Assembly (NCBI GenBank): GCA_016927065.1
Contig: JAFGNJ010000019.1
Coordinates: forward strand, 124,001-188,000
Source: Deltaproteobacteria bacterium
GTDB taxonomy: Bacteria; Desulfobacterota; B13-G15; RBG-16-54-18
Direction of reading: 5' to 3'
DNA: 64,000 nt
In this document: positions 19,781-28,983 of the stretch, piece by piece
Layout: the number at the start of each line of letters is the position of its first letter
How positions within the stretch are numbered: position 1 is the first letter of the stretch
The notes under the pieces: generated by a model
Told to the model about the DNA's origin: nothing
Database searches by the model: none
What the model saw: only the letters and a program-made list of their open reading frames with translations
Position numbers and translations under genes: made by a program

Positions 19781-20635
19781 ATGAAGGTCTTAGGATTGGT
19801 AGGGAGTGTACGAAAGTCCGGCAACACGGAGATCCTCACCAAGGAGGCCCTCATGGGGGCCGAAGCGGAGGGGGCCTCGGTGGAGATCCTCCGCCTCACC
19901 GACTACGAGGTGCGGCCCTGCCGGGGGTGTGCCGCCTGCCTCTTCCGTGAGGAGGGCTGCGTCATCGAGGATGATGCCAACAAGATCTTTGCCGCCATGG
20001 CTGCGAGTGACGGGATCATTCTGGGGGTCCCCTGCTACATATTGGAGGCCACCGCCGTCGTGAAGCAACTCATCGACCGCGGCTTCGCCCCCATGCAGCA
20101 AAACACGGTCAGAGGGAAGGTAGGGGGGGTCATCGTCCCCTACGCCACCCGCGGGTGGACCCAAAACGCCTTCCAGCAGACGAATACGTGGCTCCTCTCC
20201 CTCGGCGTGGAGGTTATTGATCAGCTCCTCATTCATGTCCAGGGGATCAGCGAGGCTCCCTTGTTCCCCCGGGATATAGAGCGGGCCCATACCCTGGGGA
20301 AGCGCGTGGCCCAAGCCATCAAGACCGGCGAGCACACCTATCACGGCGAAGCGGGCATCTGCCCCATCTGCCACGATCGAAACCTCAGGATCCTGCAGGA
20401 CATGGAAACGGTGGAGTGCCCGGTGTGCGCGGTGAGAGGCACCCTAAAGATAGAAGGGAAAAAGATCAAGGTCATGTTTACCGATGAGGCAATCAAGCGC
20501 CACCGGTGGAGTATCGAGAACCTCCAGCGCCACTTTAACTACCACCTCAAACCATCAAAGGATTTCTTTATTAAGACTAAAGAAGAAAGAAAAAAGCTGA
20601 CCGGAAAATATAGAAGCTATCTGGAAGGGCAATAA
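19781..20635 (+). CDS. Flavodoxin / NADPH-dependent FMN reductase family protein
   Basis: MKVLGLVGSVRKSGNTEILTKEAL, CRGCAACLFREEGCVIEDDANKIFAAMAASDGIILGVP; C-terminal Cys-pair region CPICHDRN...ECPVC. Confidence 0.85.
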   Translation: MKVLGLVGSVRKSGNTEILTKEALMGAEAEGASVEILRLTDYEVRPCRGCAACLFREEGCVIEDDANKIFAAMAASDGIILGVPCYILEATAVVKQLIDRGFAPMQQNTVRGKVGGVIVPYATRGWTQNAFQQTNTWLLSLGVEVIDQLLIHVQGISEAPLFPRDIERAHTLGKRVAQAIKTGEHTYHGEAGICPICHDRNLRILQDMETVECPVCAVRGTLKIEGKKIKVMFTDEAIKRHRWSIENLQRHFNYHLKPSKDFFIKTKEERKKLTGKYRSYLEGQ

Positions 20636-20636
20636 G

Positions 20637-20984
20637 ATGCGCTATCTGGTAAAATTCAGATATTATCCGGGTGATCCCCTCCAAGAGATCAGGGAAGCGG
20701 ACCTGCGCGGTATCGCGGAGCAATGGAGCCTGCAGATCGCCTTCGAGCAAGTGCAGGGCGCAATGCAGGATGGGCGAGAGGTAACCCTGGACAAAGACCT
20801 GGAGGAAATCAGCCAATCCGTCATCACTATCGAGGGGGACGAGGAACCTTCTCTACGAGGGGCCTTGCGGGAGATCATCACGAAATATCGCTCCCCGCGC
20901 ACCTGCTATGCCCTCTGGGGGAGCAATCCGGAGGGACAGGCAATCGCCACGGAGATCATCGAAGAACAGGATGGGTGGTGGTGA
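20637..20984 (+). CDS. Conserved-looking small protein, unknown function
   Basis: Complete ORF between flavodoxin and MEMO genes; stop overlaps next GTG start. Confidence 0.6.
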   Translation: MRYLVKFRYYPGDPLQEIREADLRGIAEQWSLQIAFEQVQGAMQDGREVTLDKDLEEISQSVITIEGDEEPSLRGALREIITKYRSPRTCYALWGSNPEGQAIATEIIEEQDGWW

Positions 20985-22234
20985 CGGAGCAACAGGGAGC
21001 ACTGGAGAATCCCAAGATCCGCCCGCTCGAGGCCTTCCCCGTACAGATCGAGGGGAAGGAGATGGTTGGACTCAAGGATCCCGTCGGCATATGCCCGGAT
21101 GTCGTCTTCGTTCCAAAAGAGGCCGTTTTCCTCCTCAGCCTCATGGACGGGTCCAATAGCCTGCGGGACATCCAGGCGGCCTATATGCGCAAATACGGAA
21201 CCATCCTCTTTAGTGAAAAGATTGAGGGCTTCATCGCCCAACTGGATTCTTGTTTTCTTTTAGAAAATAGCCATTTCGCGAACCACCTCCAAAATCTCCG
21301 AGATGAATTCAAAAACGGACCCGTCAGAAAGGCCGCCTTTGCCGGCACGGGGTATGAGGCCGATCCCAAGCAACTGAAAGCTCAAATGGGGGGATACTTC
21401 ACGGGGCAGGATGGCCCAGGCCTCCCTGAAGACGGAAGCGGGAAAAAGGAGATAAAGGGAATCGTAGCCCCGCACATAGACTTCAACCGCGGGGGAACGT
21501 GCTATGCCCACGCCTATAAGGCGCTTGGTGAATCAGTGGGGGTATCCGATAACGCGAAGGTCTACTGCATCCTCGGTACCTGTCACACCCCCATGCAGCA
21601 CCCCTTTGCCTTTACCCGCAAGACGTTCGAGACACCGCTGGGACCGGCGGAGGTCGCGAAGGACCTGGTCGCGGATTGCGCCCAACGCCTCTCCTTCGAC
21701 CCCTTTCACGATGAGTTCTCACACCGTACCGAGCATACCATCGAGTTTCAGGTCATCTTCCTCCAATACCTTTTGGGGGAGAGGAATTTTACGATCTTCC
21801 CTATCCTGTGCGGCTCCTTTCATGAGATGGTCCAACAGGGAATCTCTCCAATGGAGGACCCCATCTATAAAGAGTCTATATCCATACTGAAACAGCAATG
21901 CTCTCAATTCGGCAAGATATGCCTTGTCGCCAGCGCCGACTTGGCCCATGTCGGACCCCTGTTCGGCCATCAGGAGACAGTCACCCCTAGTCTCCTTGCA
22001 GAGGTCAAGACGAAAGATGAAGAAATGCTCGGCCATGTAGCGCACCTGGGCGGGGAGGAATTCTATCGCTTTATCCTCTCTGAGGGGGACCGGAGGAACA
22101 TCTGCGGCCTGCCGCCCGTCTATGCCTTGCTGCATCTCATCGAGGCCCAAGAGGGGGAATTGCTGCACTATCAGCAGTGGCATGACCCCCAGGGCAAAGG
22201 GGCGGTGACCTTCGCCAGCATGACCTTCTGCTGA
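20981..22234 (+). CDS. AmmeMemoRadiSam system protein B (MEMO1 family) with N-terminal PqqD-like extension
   Basis: GIVAPHIDFNRGGTCYAHAYKAL, LGTCHTPMQHPFAFTRKTFETPLG, HRTEHTIEFQVIFLQYLLG. Start at GTG 20981 rather than listed 20723. Confidence 0.88.
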   Translation: MTEQQGALENPKIRPLEAFPVQIEGKEMVGLKDPVGICPDVVFVPKEAVFLLSLMDGSNSLRDIQAAYMRKYGTILFSEKIEGFIAQLDSCFLLENSHFANHLQNLRDEFKNGPVRKAAFAGTGYEADPKQLKAQMGGYFTGQDGPGLPEDGSGKKEIKGIVAPHIDFNRGGTCYAHAYKALGESVGVSDNAKVYCILGTCHTPMQHPFAFTRKTFETPLGPAEVAKDLVADCAQRLSFDPFHDEFSHRTEHTIEFQVIFLQYLLGERNFTIFPILCGSFHEMVQQGISPMEDPIYKESISILKQQCSQFGKICLVASADLAHVGPLFGHQETVTPSLLAEVKTKDEEMLGHVAHLGGEEFYRFILSEGDRRNICGLPPVYALLHLIEAQEGELLHYQQWHDPQGKGAVTFASMTFC

Positions 22235-22253
22235 GATATCTAGGGAAGATACC

Positions 22254-22940
22254 ATGGAAATCAAAGGCGAGCTCTGGGAGGCCGCCGAGGACCTCCGCTT
22301 CCTCCTGGACAGGGGGTATCCCAGGGACGCCTCACTCCAGTTGGTGGGGAATCGATATAACCTCGACCAGGAGCACAGACACCTCCTGCGCCGGGGGGTC
22401 TTCCCCCATGCCGTTGTCGCGGAGAGGAGGAAAAAGCAGGTATCGGCAAAAGACCTCACAGGCAAAGGCCTTGTCATTGACGGGCACAACTGCCTCATCA
22501 CCCTGGAGAGCGCCCTCAAGGGGAAAACCATCTTACTGGCGGACGACGGCTTTATCAGGGACATCTCAGGGGTATCCGGTACATATAAAAAGACCGCAGA
22601 GACGCACGAGGCCCTGCGGCTGATCATGAACCTGCTCGCAAAAGCAGGGCCAAGTGAAATCCGCTTACTCCTCGATGCCCCCATCAGCGGGAGCGGCGAA
22701 CTGGCCTCCCGGATCAGGGGCCTTATGCATGAAAGGGGCATACAGGGGGATGCCGTGGCCGTGAAGGTCCCGGAACGGATCATGGCCGGATATGAGGGGA
22801 TTTGTGCCAGCAGCGACACCGCCGTGATCGACGACGCCGAGCATGTCTTCGACCTGGCAGGTCACCTCATCATAGAATGTCTCAAAACGACTTACATAGA
22901 TATCAAAAAAATGCATACTTCAAAAAGATCCAGTGCCTAA
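22254..22940 (+). CDS. DUF434/DUF5616-like protein
   Basis: AAEDLRFLLDRGYPRDASLQLVGNRYNLDQEHRHLLRRGVFP...GLVIDGHNCLITLESALKGK. Confidence 0.75.
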   Translation: MEIKGELWEAAEDLRFLLDRGYPRDASLQLVGNRYNLDQEHRHLLRRGVFPHAVVAERRKKQVSAKDLTGKGLVIDGHNCLITLESALKGKTILLADDGFIRDISGVSGTYKKTAETHEALRLIMNLLAKAGPSEIRLLLDAPISGSGELASRIRGLMHERGIQGDAVAVKVPERIMAGYEGICASSDTAVIDDAEHVFDLAGHLIIECLKTTYIDIKKMHTSKRSSA

Positions 22941-22999
22941 ATCTTCTGCTTGAAGGTCCACGCCGTCGTTGTTATATTCCCTATAGACTGAGGAACATT

Positions 23000-23647
23000 A
23001 TGTTGTGGCCTTTGGTAGGGATATTTGTGAGCTCTTTTGTGGTGGGACTTTCCGGTGCATTGATGCCCGGTCCGGTTCTCACAGTGACCATCGCCGAAAC
23101 CACACGGAGAGGATTTTGGGCCGGCCCCCTTATTGTCTTGGGCCACGGGATTATCGAGTTCGCTCTCTTTGTCGCATTGGTGCTGGGATTGGGGGCATTC
23201 CTTGAAAACGATCTTGTCTTCGGGATTGTAGGAGTCGGCGGAGCCATTGTCCTCATGGGTATGGGCGCGGGTATGTTATGGGGAACTAAGACAGCCACGT
23301 TGAAACTCGAACTATCGGAGGGGGAGCGGAGCAGACCTGTTATAGCCGGTCTCCTGACCAGTATCTCCAATCCGTACTTTATCATCTGGTGGGCGACCAT
23401 CGGGCTTTCGTTTATCGCCACCTCTCAGCGATTGGGGATCATGGGGCTCGGCTCTTTTTATTCGGGCCACATAATGTCGGATGTCGTCTGGTACTTCGCT
23501 GTCGCCTGGGCCGTGACCATGGGCAAGAGGATCATGAACGACCACGTATATCGATGGATCATCGGCCTGTGCGGGGGATTTCTCGTACTCCTCGGTGTTT
23601 ACTTTGGGTATAGCGGACTGGATAAGCTCCTGAAGACGCTGCTGTAA
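23000..23647 (+). CDS. LysE-family transporter
   Basis: VGLSGALMPGPVLTVTIAETTRRGFWAGPLIVLGHGIIEFAL; SNPYFIIWWATIG. Start moved to ATG 23000. Confidence 0.85.
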   Translation: MLWPLVGIFVSSFVVGLSGALMPGPVLTVTIAETTRRGFWAGPLIVLGHGIIEFALFVALVLGLGAFLENDLVFGIVGVGGAIVLMGMGAGMLWGTKTATLKLELSEGERSRPVIAGLLTSISNPYFIIWWATIGLSFIATSQRLGIMGLGSFYSGHIMSDVVWYFAVAWAVTMGKRIMNDHVYRWIIGLCGGFLVLLGVYFGYSGLDKLLKTLL

Positions 23648-23701
23648 AATCAACTGTCTCGCCAAAGGCGGAATTATTGATAAAGATCAAGGAGGTCAAT
23701 T

Positions 23702-24346
23702 GTGATACTGAAAATGCTGGTAGTGGGACCATTACAGGTCAATTGTTATATAGTCGGCTGTGAGAGGACCAAACAGGCGGCAGTCATCGACCCCGGCGGG
23801 GATGTCGATCAAATCCTCATGGCCCTGGCCAAGGACGAGCTGCGCCTTGTCTATATCATCAACACCCACGGGCATTTCGACCATACCGGCGGGAACAAGG
23901 CCCTTAAGGATGCCACCGGTGCCGAACTGCTCATCCATCGTGCCGATGCCCCCGACATAACCCATCAAGCGGCCAGCGCCGCTGCCATGGGGCTGAGGGG
24001 ACTGGAGGACTCCCCTCCCCCGGATCGGCTGTTGGAGGATGGAGATATCATCACCGTCGGCGATATCTCCCTGAAGGTCCTGCACACACCGGGGCACTCC
24101 TCGGGCGGGATCTCACTCGCCACCGATGGGGTGGTCTTCGTGGGGGATGCCCTCTTTGCCGGCTCCATCGGGAGGACCGATTTCCCCGGAGGGGATTACG
24201 ACGGGCTTATCGAGGGTGTGCGCAAAAAGATCTTCACCCTCGGTGACGATGTGGTGGTCTATCCGGGACATGGACCACAGACCACAGTAGGACAGGAAAA
24301 GCAGTACAACCCCTTCTTTGCAAGCGGCGGCATGCGGTGGGTGTAA
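23702..24346 (+). CDS. MBL-fold metallo-hydrolase (glyoxalase II-like)
   Basis: IINTHGHFDHTGGNKAL, VLHTPGHSSGGISL, VVYPGHGPQTTVGQEKQYNPF. Confidence 0.93.
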   Translation: MILKMLVVGPLQVNCYIVGCERTKQAAVIDPGGDVDQILMALAKDELRLVYIINTHGHFDHTGGNKALKDATGAELLIHRADAPDITHQAASAAAMGLRGLEDSPPPDRLLEDGDIITVGDISLKVLHTPGHSSGGISLATDGVVFVGDALFAGSIGRTDFPGGDYDGLIEGVRKKIFTLGDDVVVYPGHGPQTTVGQEKQYNPFFASGGMRWV

Positions 24347-24373
24347 GGCGCGCGTGAATCATCACCGGATTCG

Positions 24374-25567
24374 TTATTGCGCCCTACCCCTCTCTGTGCT
24401 CCGGTGCAGGAAGAACACAAGCGGAAGGGCGATGACCTGCATCCCCACGGCAAAGGCAATGACCCACGTGATGGAGTGCAAGTACAGCACACCGATCACT
24501 AACCCTCCTGCAAACCACGCGCCCCCGTACGCCGTGTTGAATATGCCGTAGGCAAGACCCCTGCGCCTCATCGGCGTCAGGTCGGCAATGGCGGCGCGCA
24601 TGATGGTCTCATGTATCCCCATCACGGCACCCCAGAGCACAATTCCTCCGACAGCCAAGGCATAGCTATTTGAGAAACCCAGAAACGGTATGGGTATCGT
24701 CAAGAGCGGCAGGGCGATCAACGATATCAGCCCTACCCTGTCGTAGATCTTGCCGATAGCGAGGGCCACCAGGGCATCCACGCCCATGGCACAGGCATAC
24801 AGAAGGGGGATCTGTATTAGCGGCACTATTGATCGGACTGCAAAGTGATAGGCAATGAGCTGGAAATTGGCAAACCCCGCCACGCTCACAAAGGCAAAGA
24901 TCGTATAGAGCCAAAAGGCCTTTGGAAGCCTCCCGTCAAATGCCGGCGATGGTGTGACGTGAGCATGCTCCAAGGCCTCCGGCGCAGGGACCTTCCTCCG
25001 CGCCAAAGCCAGCATGCCTACGGTCATGAGGGCTGGAAATACCATAATACCGAACCCGGTGCGATACCCGCCCTGCAGGAAAAAGACCGCGCTGATTGCC
25101 AGGGGACCGATCACCGCGCCTATCTGATCCATGGCCTCGTGGATACCGAATCCCCATCCCCTCCCCACCTGCTTGGTGGCGTAGGAGAGGATGGTGTCGC
25201 GCGCCGGGGCGCGGATGGCCTTCCCCGTGCGCTCCGCGATGATAAAGACCGCCGCCGCCTGCCATATCCCCGCCAGGGCCAAGAAGGGAATGGCCAGGAT
25301 CAGGCCGTACCCGATAAAGACGAAGACCCAGTAGCGTCCGGTCTTATCCGCCCAGTAACCGGAAAGGAGGCGCAGGGCATAGCCGAGAAACTCACCCAAC
25401 CCCGCTACCAATCCGACAACCGCGGCATTGGCCCCCAGGGTATAGAGAAAGGGGCCGGTCACACTGCGTGCCCCTTCGTAGGTGATGTCCCCAAAGAGGC
25501 TCACCACCCCCATTATGATGATAAACTGATACGCCATCCGGCGGGTGTTTTGATGATCCTTCACCAT
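24374..25567 (-). CDS. MFS transporter
   Basis: About 12 hydrophobic segments; GYWADKTGRYWVFVFIGYG. Confidence 0.88.
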   Translation of the reverse strand: MVKDHQNTRRMAYQFIIIMGVVSLFGDITYEGARSVTGPFLYTLGANAAVVGLVAGLGEFLGYALRLLSGYWADKTGRYWVFVFIGYGLILAIPFLALAGIWQAAAVFIIAERTGKAIRAPARDTILSYATKQVGRGWGFGIHEAMDQIGAVIGPLAISAVFFLQGGYRTGFGIMVFPALMTVGMLALARRKVPAPEALEHAHVTPSPAFDGRLPKAFWLYTIFAFVSVAGFANFQLIAYHFAVRSIVPLIQIPLLYACAMGVDALVALAIGKIYDRVGLISLIALPLLTIPIPFLGFSNSYALAVGGIVLWGAVMGIHETIMRAAIADLTPMRRRGLAYGIFNTAYGGAWFAGGLVIGVLYLHSITWVIAFAVGMQVIALPLVFFLHRSTERGRAQ

Positions 25568-25730
25568 AATTGCATCTTGTCACATAAAAGGAGGAAAGGG
25601 TCAAGGCAGAAATTGCCATCAGAAGCCCTGTGCAGTGTGATGCTTTAATATCTTTGATAAAAGTGGTATAGTGAGCAAAACCTCGTTGCCTTACAGGAAG
25701 GGATGCGAGGATAACGAAATAGGTGAACCC

Positions 25731-26072
25731 ATGAAAACATCATTAGAGTTCTTAAACAAGACGGAAAAAAACGTGGTAACTACCTTCGTCAAGGAGCTCA
25801 AAAAGACAATCGGTGACGATATTATTGATATTCGCTTGTTCGGCTCTAAGGTGAGGGGGGATTTTGAAAGGGATTCCGACGTCGATATCTTCGTTCTCGT
25901 AAAAAGAAAGGAAGAAACGCGGGACAAGATTAGTGATATCGCAGCAGATTACGTGTATGAATACAATATCCCGCTCGCCCCGGTCGTCTACAGCGTATTT
26001 GAATATGAAAAGAACAGGGAATTGGGCTCTTTTTTCTTTGAGCAGGTAGAACGAGAAGGAATTCCCCTATGA
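25731..26072 (+). CDS. MNT-type nucleotidyltransferase
   Basis: IRLFGSKVRGDFERDSDVDIFVLV motif; overlaps HEPN gene by 4 nt. Confidence 0.88.
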   Translation: MKTSLEFLNKTEKNVVTTFVKELKKTIGDDIIDIRLFGSKVRGDFERDSDVDIFVLVKRKEETRDKISDIAADYVYEYNIPLAPVVYSVFEYEKNRELGSFFFEQVEREGIPL

Positions 26073-26473
26073 GTAGAATAAAGCTGGCCACCTATAGAAT
26101 TCAGAAGGCGAAAGAGATCCTCAGTGAAGCCAGCGACTGCTTACAGCATAAACACTATGGCCTATCCGTTACGAGAAGTTATTACGCGATGTTCAGCGCG
26201 ACAAGGGCCCTTTTGGCCTTCAAAGAGATGGATTCAAGCAAACATTCCGGCGTTATTGCGTTATTTAACCAACATATCGTAAAAGCAGACCTGTTTCCGA
26301 AAGATATCGGTAAATTTATAACAAAGGCCAAAGACCTCAGGGAAGAAGCAGATTACGGAGATTTTGTCGAGATCACCGAAAAAGATGCCAAAATACAGCT
26401 TGAGAGGGCACAAACATTTGTTGCGGAAGCGGAGAAGACGGCGGAGAGTTTGGCTCGCACTGAAACCGAATAA
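26069..26473 (+). CDS. HEPN-domain protein
   Basis: LSVTRSYYAMFSATRALLAFKEMDSSKHSGVIALFNQHIVK. Confidence 0.87.
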   Translation: MSRIKLATYRIQKAKEILSEASDCLQHKHYGLSVTRSYYAMFSATRALLAFKEMDSSKHSGVIALFNQHIVKADLFPKDIGKFITKAKDLREEADYGDFVEITEKDAKIQLERAQTFVAEAEKTAESLARTETE

Positions 26474-26536
26474 AATCAAAAACTTATAAAGAAAACAAGC
26501 CCAAACAACGAGGAGTTTACACCCCTTGGCACGTTC

Positions 26537-27451
26537 TTACTCCTCGCAATTCACGATCTTGTGTTTTACTCGATTCTTTCCGGATCGCTTTACCTCATAC
26601 ATGAGGGCGTCAACCTCTTTCATGACGTGGGTGATCTCCGTCGGTGCCGGCGCGCATGTAACCGCCCCTATGCTCAGCGTGATGGGCCATCCGCTGCCCC
26701 TCAACTCGGTTGTGAGGAGCTTATGCAGCCTTTTCACGATTGAGATCGCCTCACTCCTTCCCGCCTCCGGCAGCAGTATAGCGAATTCGTCTCCGCCCAT
26801 CCGGCCGACTACATCTATTGCCCGCAGATAGCGCAACAAAGCGGTACCGATGGCTCGCAAAGCGTTGTCCCCCTCGTTGTGGCCGAATCGATCGTTCAGC
26901 TCTTTGAAATCATCCACATCGATGTAGACGATGCTCAGCGGCCAGTGGTGACGTTGTGCGCGGCGAAACTCGATGTCCGCTTGTTCGTAAAACGATCTGC
27001 TGTTTTTGACCCCGGTGAGATAGTCAGTCCGTGCAAGCGCTCTTTCGCGATCTATAGCGTGATGCAGAGCGATCAATAGCGCGGTGACAACAACAAAGAA
27101 GCCCAGACGCACCCCTGCATTCCAGAGGAGCACGACAATTGGAAACTCTTCGACAGGGAGTGTCAACACACTGGTGACGAACCACATGACGGCACAGGCG
27201 ATGGATACGCCCAATGCGGTGGAGCGATTGATGTACCACGCAGAAATGGTGATGGGGGCCAGGTAAAAGAGGCTCACCGATAGATCAAATCCGGTAATGT
27301 AGTCCACTGCTCCGATCGCAAAGACCAAACCGATAATGAGGAGCGCCAGGAGCGGCCTCGACAAACGGCTTAAAAACCCATGGATAGAGGCAATGATGCG
27401 CCGTTGGGTAAATTTTCTTGCGGACCTGCCTTTGCGCTGCATCTCGGACAT
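26537..27451 (-). CDS. Membrane-bound GGDEF diguanylate cyclase
   Basis: DYLTGVKNSRSFYEQ, GRMGGDEFAILLPEAG; hydrophobic N-terminal region. Confidence 0.92.
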   Translation of the reverse strand: MSEMQRKGRSARKFTQRRIIASIHGFLSRLSRPLLALLIIGLVFAIGAVDYITGFDLSVSLFYLAPITISAWYINRSTALGVSIACAVMWFVTSVLTLPVEEFPIVVLLWNAGVRLGFFVVVTALLIALHHAIDRERALARTDYLTGVKNSRSFYEQADIEFRRAQRHHWPLSIVYIDVDDFKELNDRFGHNEGDNALRAIGTALLRYLRAIDVVGRMGGDEFAILLPEAGRSEAISIVKRLHKLLTTELRGSGWPITLSIGAVTCAPAPTEITHVMKEVDALMYEVKRSGKNRVKHKIVNCEE

Positions 27452-27513
27452 TTATTGCTGCCTTCTGCTATATCGCATCAGTACTGTATCATGGTTCATT
27501 AAAAAAGAGGGGT

Positions 27514-28200
27514 TCATGATCTATCAGGGGCAAAGGTGATTTCGATCACGCAGCGATTGTCCCCCTTGACCAGGCTTTCTTTTATAGTGTGCGAAGGCGT
27601 AAGGCGCAGGGCCTTCATCACGCCGTTACGGATTGCCTGACAGCCGCACTCATACCCTTCGAGCATCCGCGCCTTTTTGACGGCGTCATAGGCGTGACAC
27701 TGGCTCCCGATCCACACGGCGGTGTTGCCTTCATATGAAATCGGATCGGTGATATAGAGGTCGTCGAAAAAAGAGTTCTTCCAGATGACCTTGAAGATGG
27801 ACATCAAATCTTGAATGGAGCGTGGGCGCTCGATAATCCCCTCTCGTAAGAGTTGGTTGGTCATCATGCGGAAGAGCTTTTCTGCTACTTCCAGATTGAT
27901 CTGGTTGGCCCGCTCAAACCCCAGCTCCTTAACCAGGGCCGCATGCCAGAACGAATCATGCAGCCACCAGAGCTTTCGCAAGGTGTCGACTGATGTAAAT
28001 TCCAGTATTACCATGCAATGCCCCCGAATAAAAAATAAGGTGGGGATTATACCATATCTCCTAATCTCTCGCATAACAGCTTTTCCCTTGACTTTTTTCT
28101 TTAAATATTTACAATAAGATACAATATATTGCGACTTGAGCTGAGTTCTCAAGAAACTTCCAAGCATCTCAATGCTGTATTTCATGGGGGATACAGACAT
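27514..28200 (-). CDS. DUF6125-like / L-2-amino-thiazoline-4-carboxylate hydrolase-like protein
   Basis: LWWLHDSFWHAALVKELGFERANQINLEVAEKLFRMM; exact start uncertain. Confidence 0.4.
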   Translation of the reverse strand: MSVSPMKYSIEMLGSFLRTQLKSQYIVSYCKYLKKKVKGKAVMREIRRYGIIPTLFFIRGHCMVILEFTSVDTLRKLWWLHDSFWHAALVKELGFERANQINLEVAEKLFRMMTNQLLREGIIERPRSIQDLMSIFKVIWKNSFFDDLYITDPISYEGNTAVWIGSQCHAYDAVKKARMLEGYECGCQAIRNGVMKALRLTPSHTIKESLVKGDNRCVIEITFAPDRS

Positions 28201-28737
28201 AAAGGGGGGCGGTTCTACTGTGATGGCATGGAAGACCTATGAGGAAAACTGAACTAAACCGACCCCATTGGAAACGCATGGTAAGGTTACAAACGTGAAG
28301 TCGCACAGTGGCAATTCACGGTTACGGCTCAACTGCTACCGGCTCAATCATCAAGAGGCAGCATCTTTGATATCGTACTATGCGATGTCAAAGTGTCTAC
28401 AAGAGGGTTTTTAGAAAGGGAGGCGCGGATAGTTGAGCCCCGCAGGAGAGCGCAACATAGTGGACCTAACGCTGGGCGGGGCGAAATCCCCCACAGAGTT
28501 CATGATTAATGTGGTGGGGGGGAAGGGTCTCCCCAGGCTCTTTTTGTTTGGAGGAAATGAAAAGGTTGGTGAATGAGGGAAAATCATAGGCGGAAGGGCG
28601 AAAGGTAAAGAATTCAACCTCATTCCCTGGTTTTTCTCTAGTCCTTCTACCTGACCAAGAAATTTGTGAAATTTTTGTATTTCGGTGATTCCCGTTTGGG
28701 TGTAGATAGTCTGTAAAGAAGTTCCTCCCTCCCGGAA

Positions 28738-28759
28738 CTGTTGGCAGGGGTGCCAACAG
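28738..28759. promoter_or_regulatory. Perfect 9-bp inverted repeat upstream of cas3 fragment
   Basis: CTGTTGGCA-GGGG-TGCCAACAG. Confidence 0.45.
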
Positions 28760-28807
28760 AAAACCGGCAGCGAACCGGCATTGACTTGTAAGTTGGGGTA
28801 TCCCGCT

Positions 28808-28981
28808 ATGCAAGACGAATACTATGCCCATTCCCTTGATGGTAAGCCACCAAAAGATTGGCAACCCCTTGAAGAACACCTAAAAAACGTTGCAGAAAAG
28901 GCCCGGACGTTTGCCGACGATTTCAACGCCAGCGACTGGGGGTATTTGGCAGTGTTATGGCATGATCTAGGTAAGTATTAA
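28808..28981 (+). pseudogene. Truncated cas3 HD-domain start
   Basis: MQDEYYAHSLDGKPPKDWQPLEEHLKNVAEKARTFADDFNASDWGYLAVLWHDLGKY*; ends right after the HD-GKY motif that intact Cas3 continues through (LLHDFGKYGDLFQ). Confidence 0.8.
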
Positions 28982-28983
28982 AG

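Noticed and set aside
20723-20980. N-terminal extension of the listed MEMO ORF
   Set aside because: Overlaps the 115-aa gene in another frame; GTG at 20981 gives a normal overlap start.
21719-22819. 366-aa minus-strand ORF
   Set aside because: Antisense to the well-supported MEMO and DUF434 genes; long only because of GC-rich codon bias; no recognizable domain.
24845-25648. 267-aa plus-strand ORF
   Set aside because: Antisense to the MFS transporter; composition is low-complexity and charged, with no domain.
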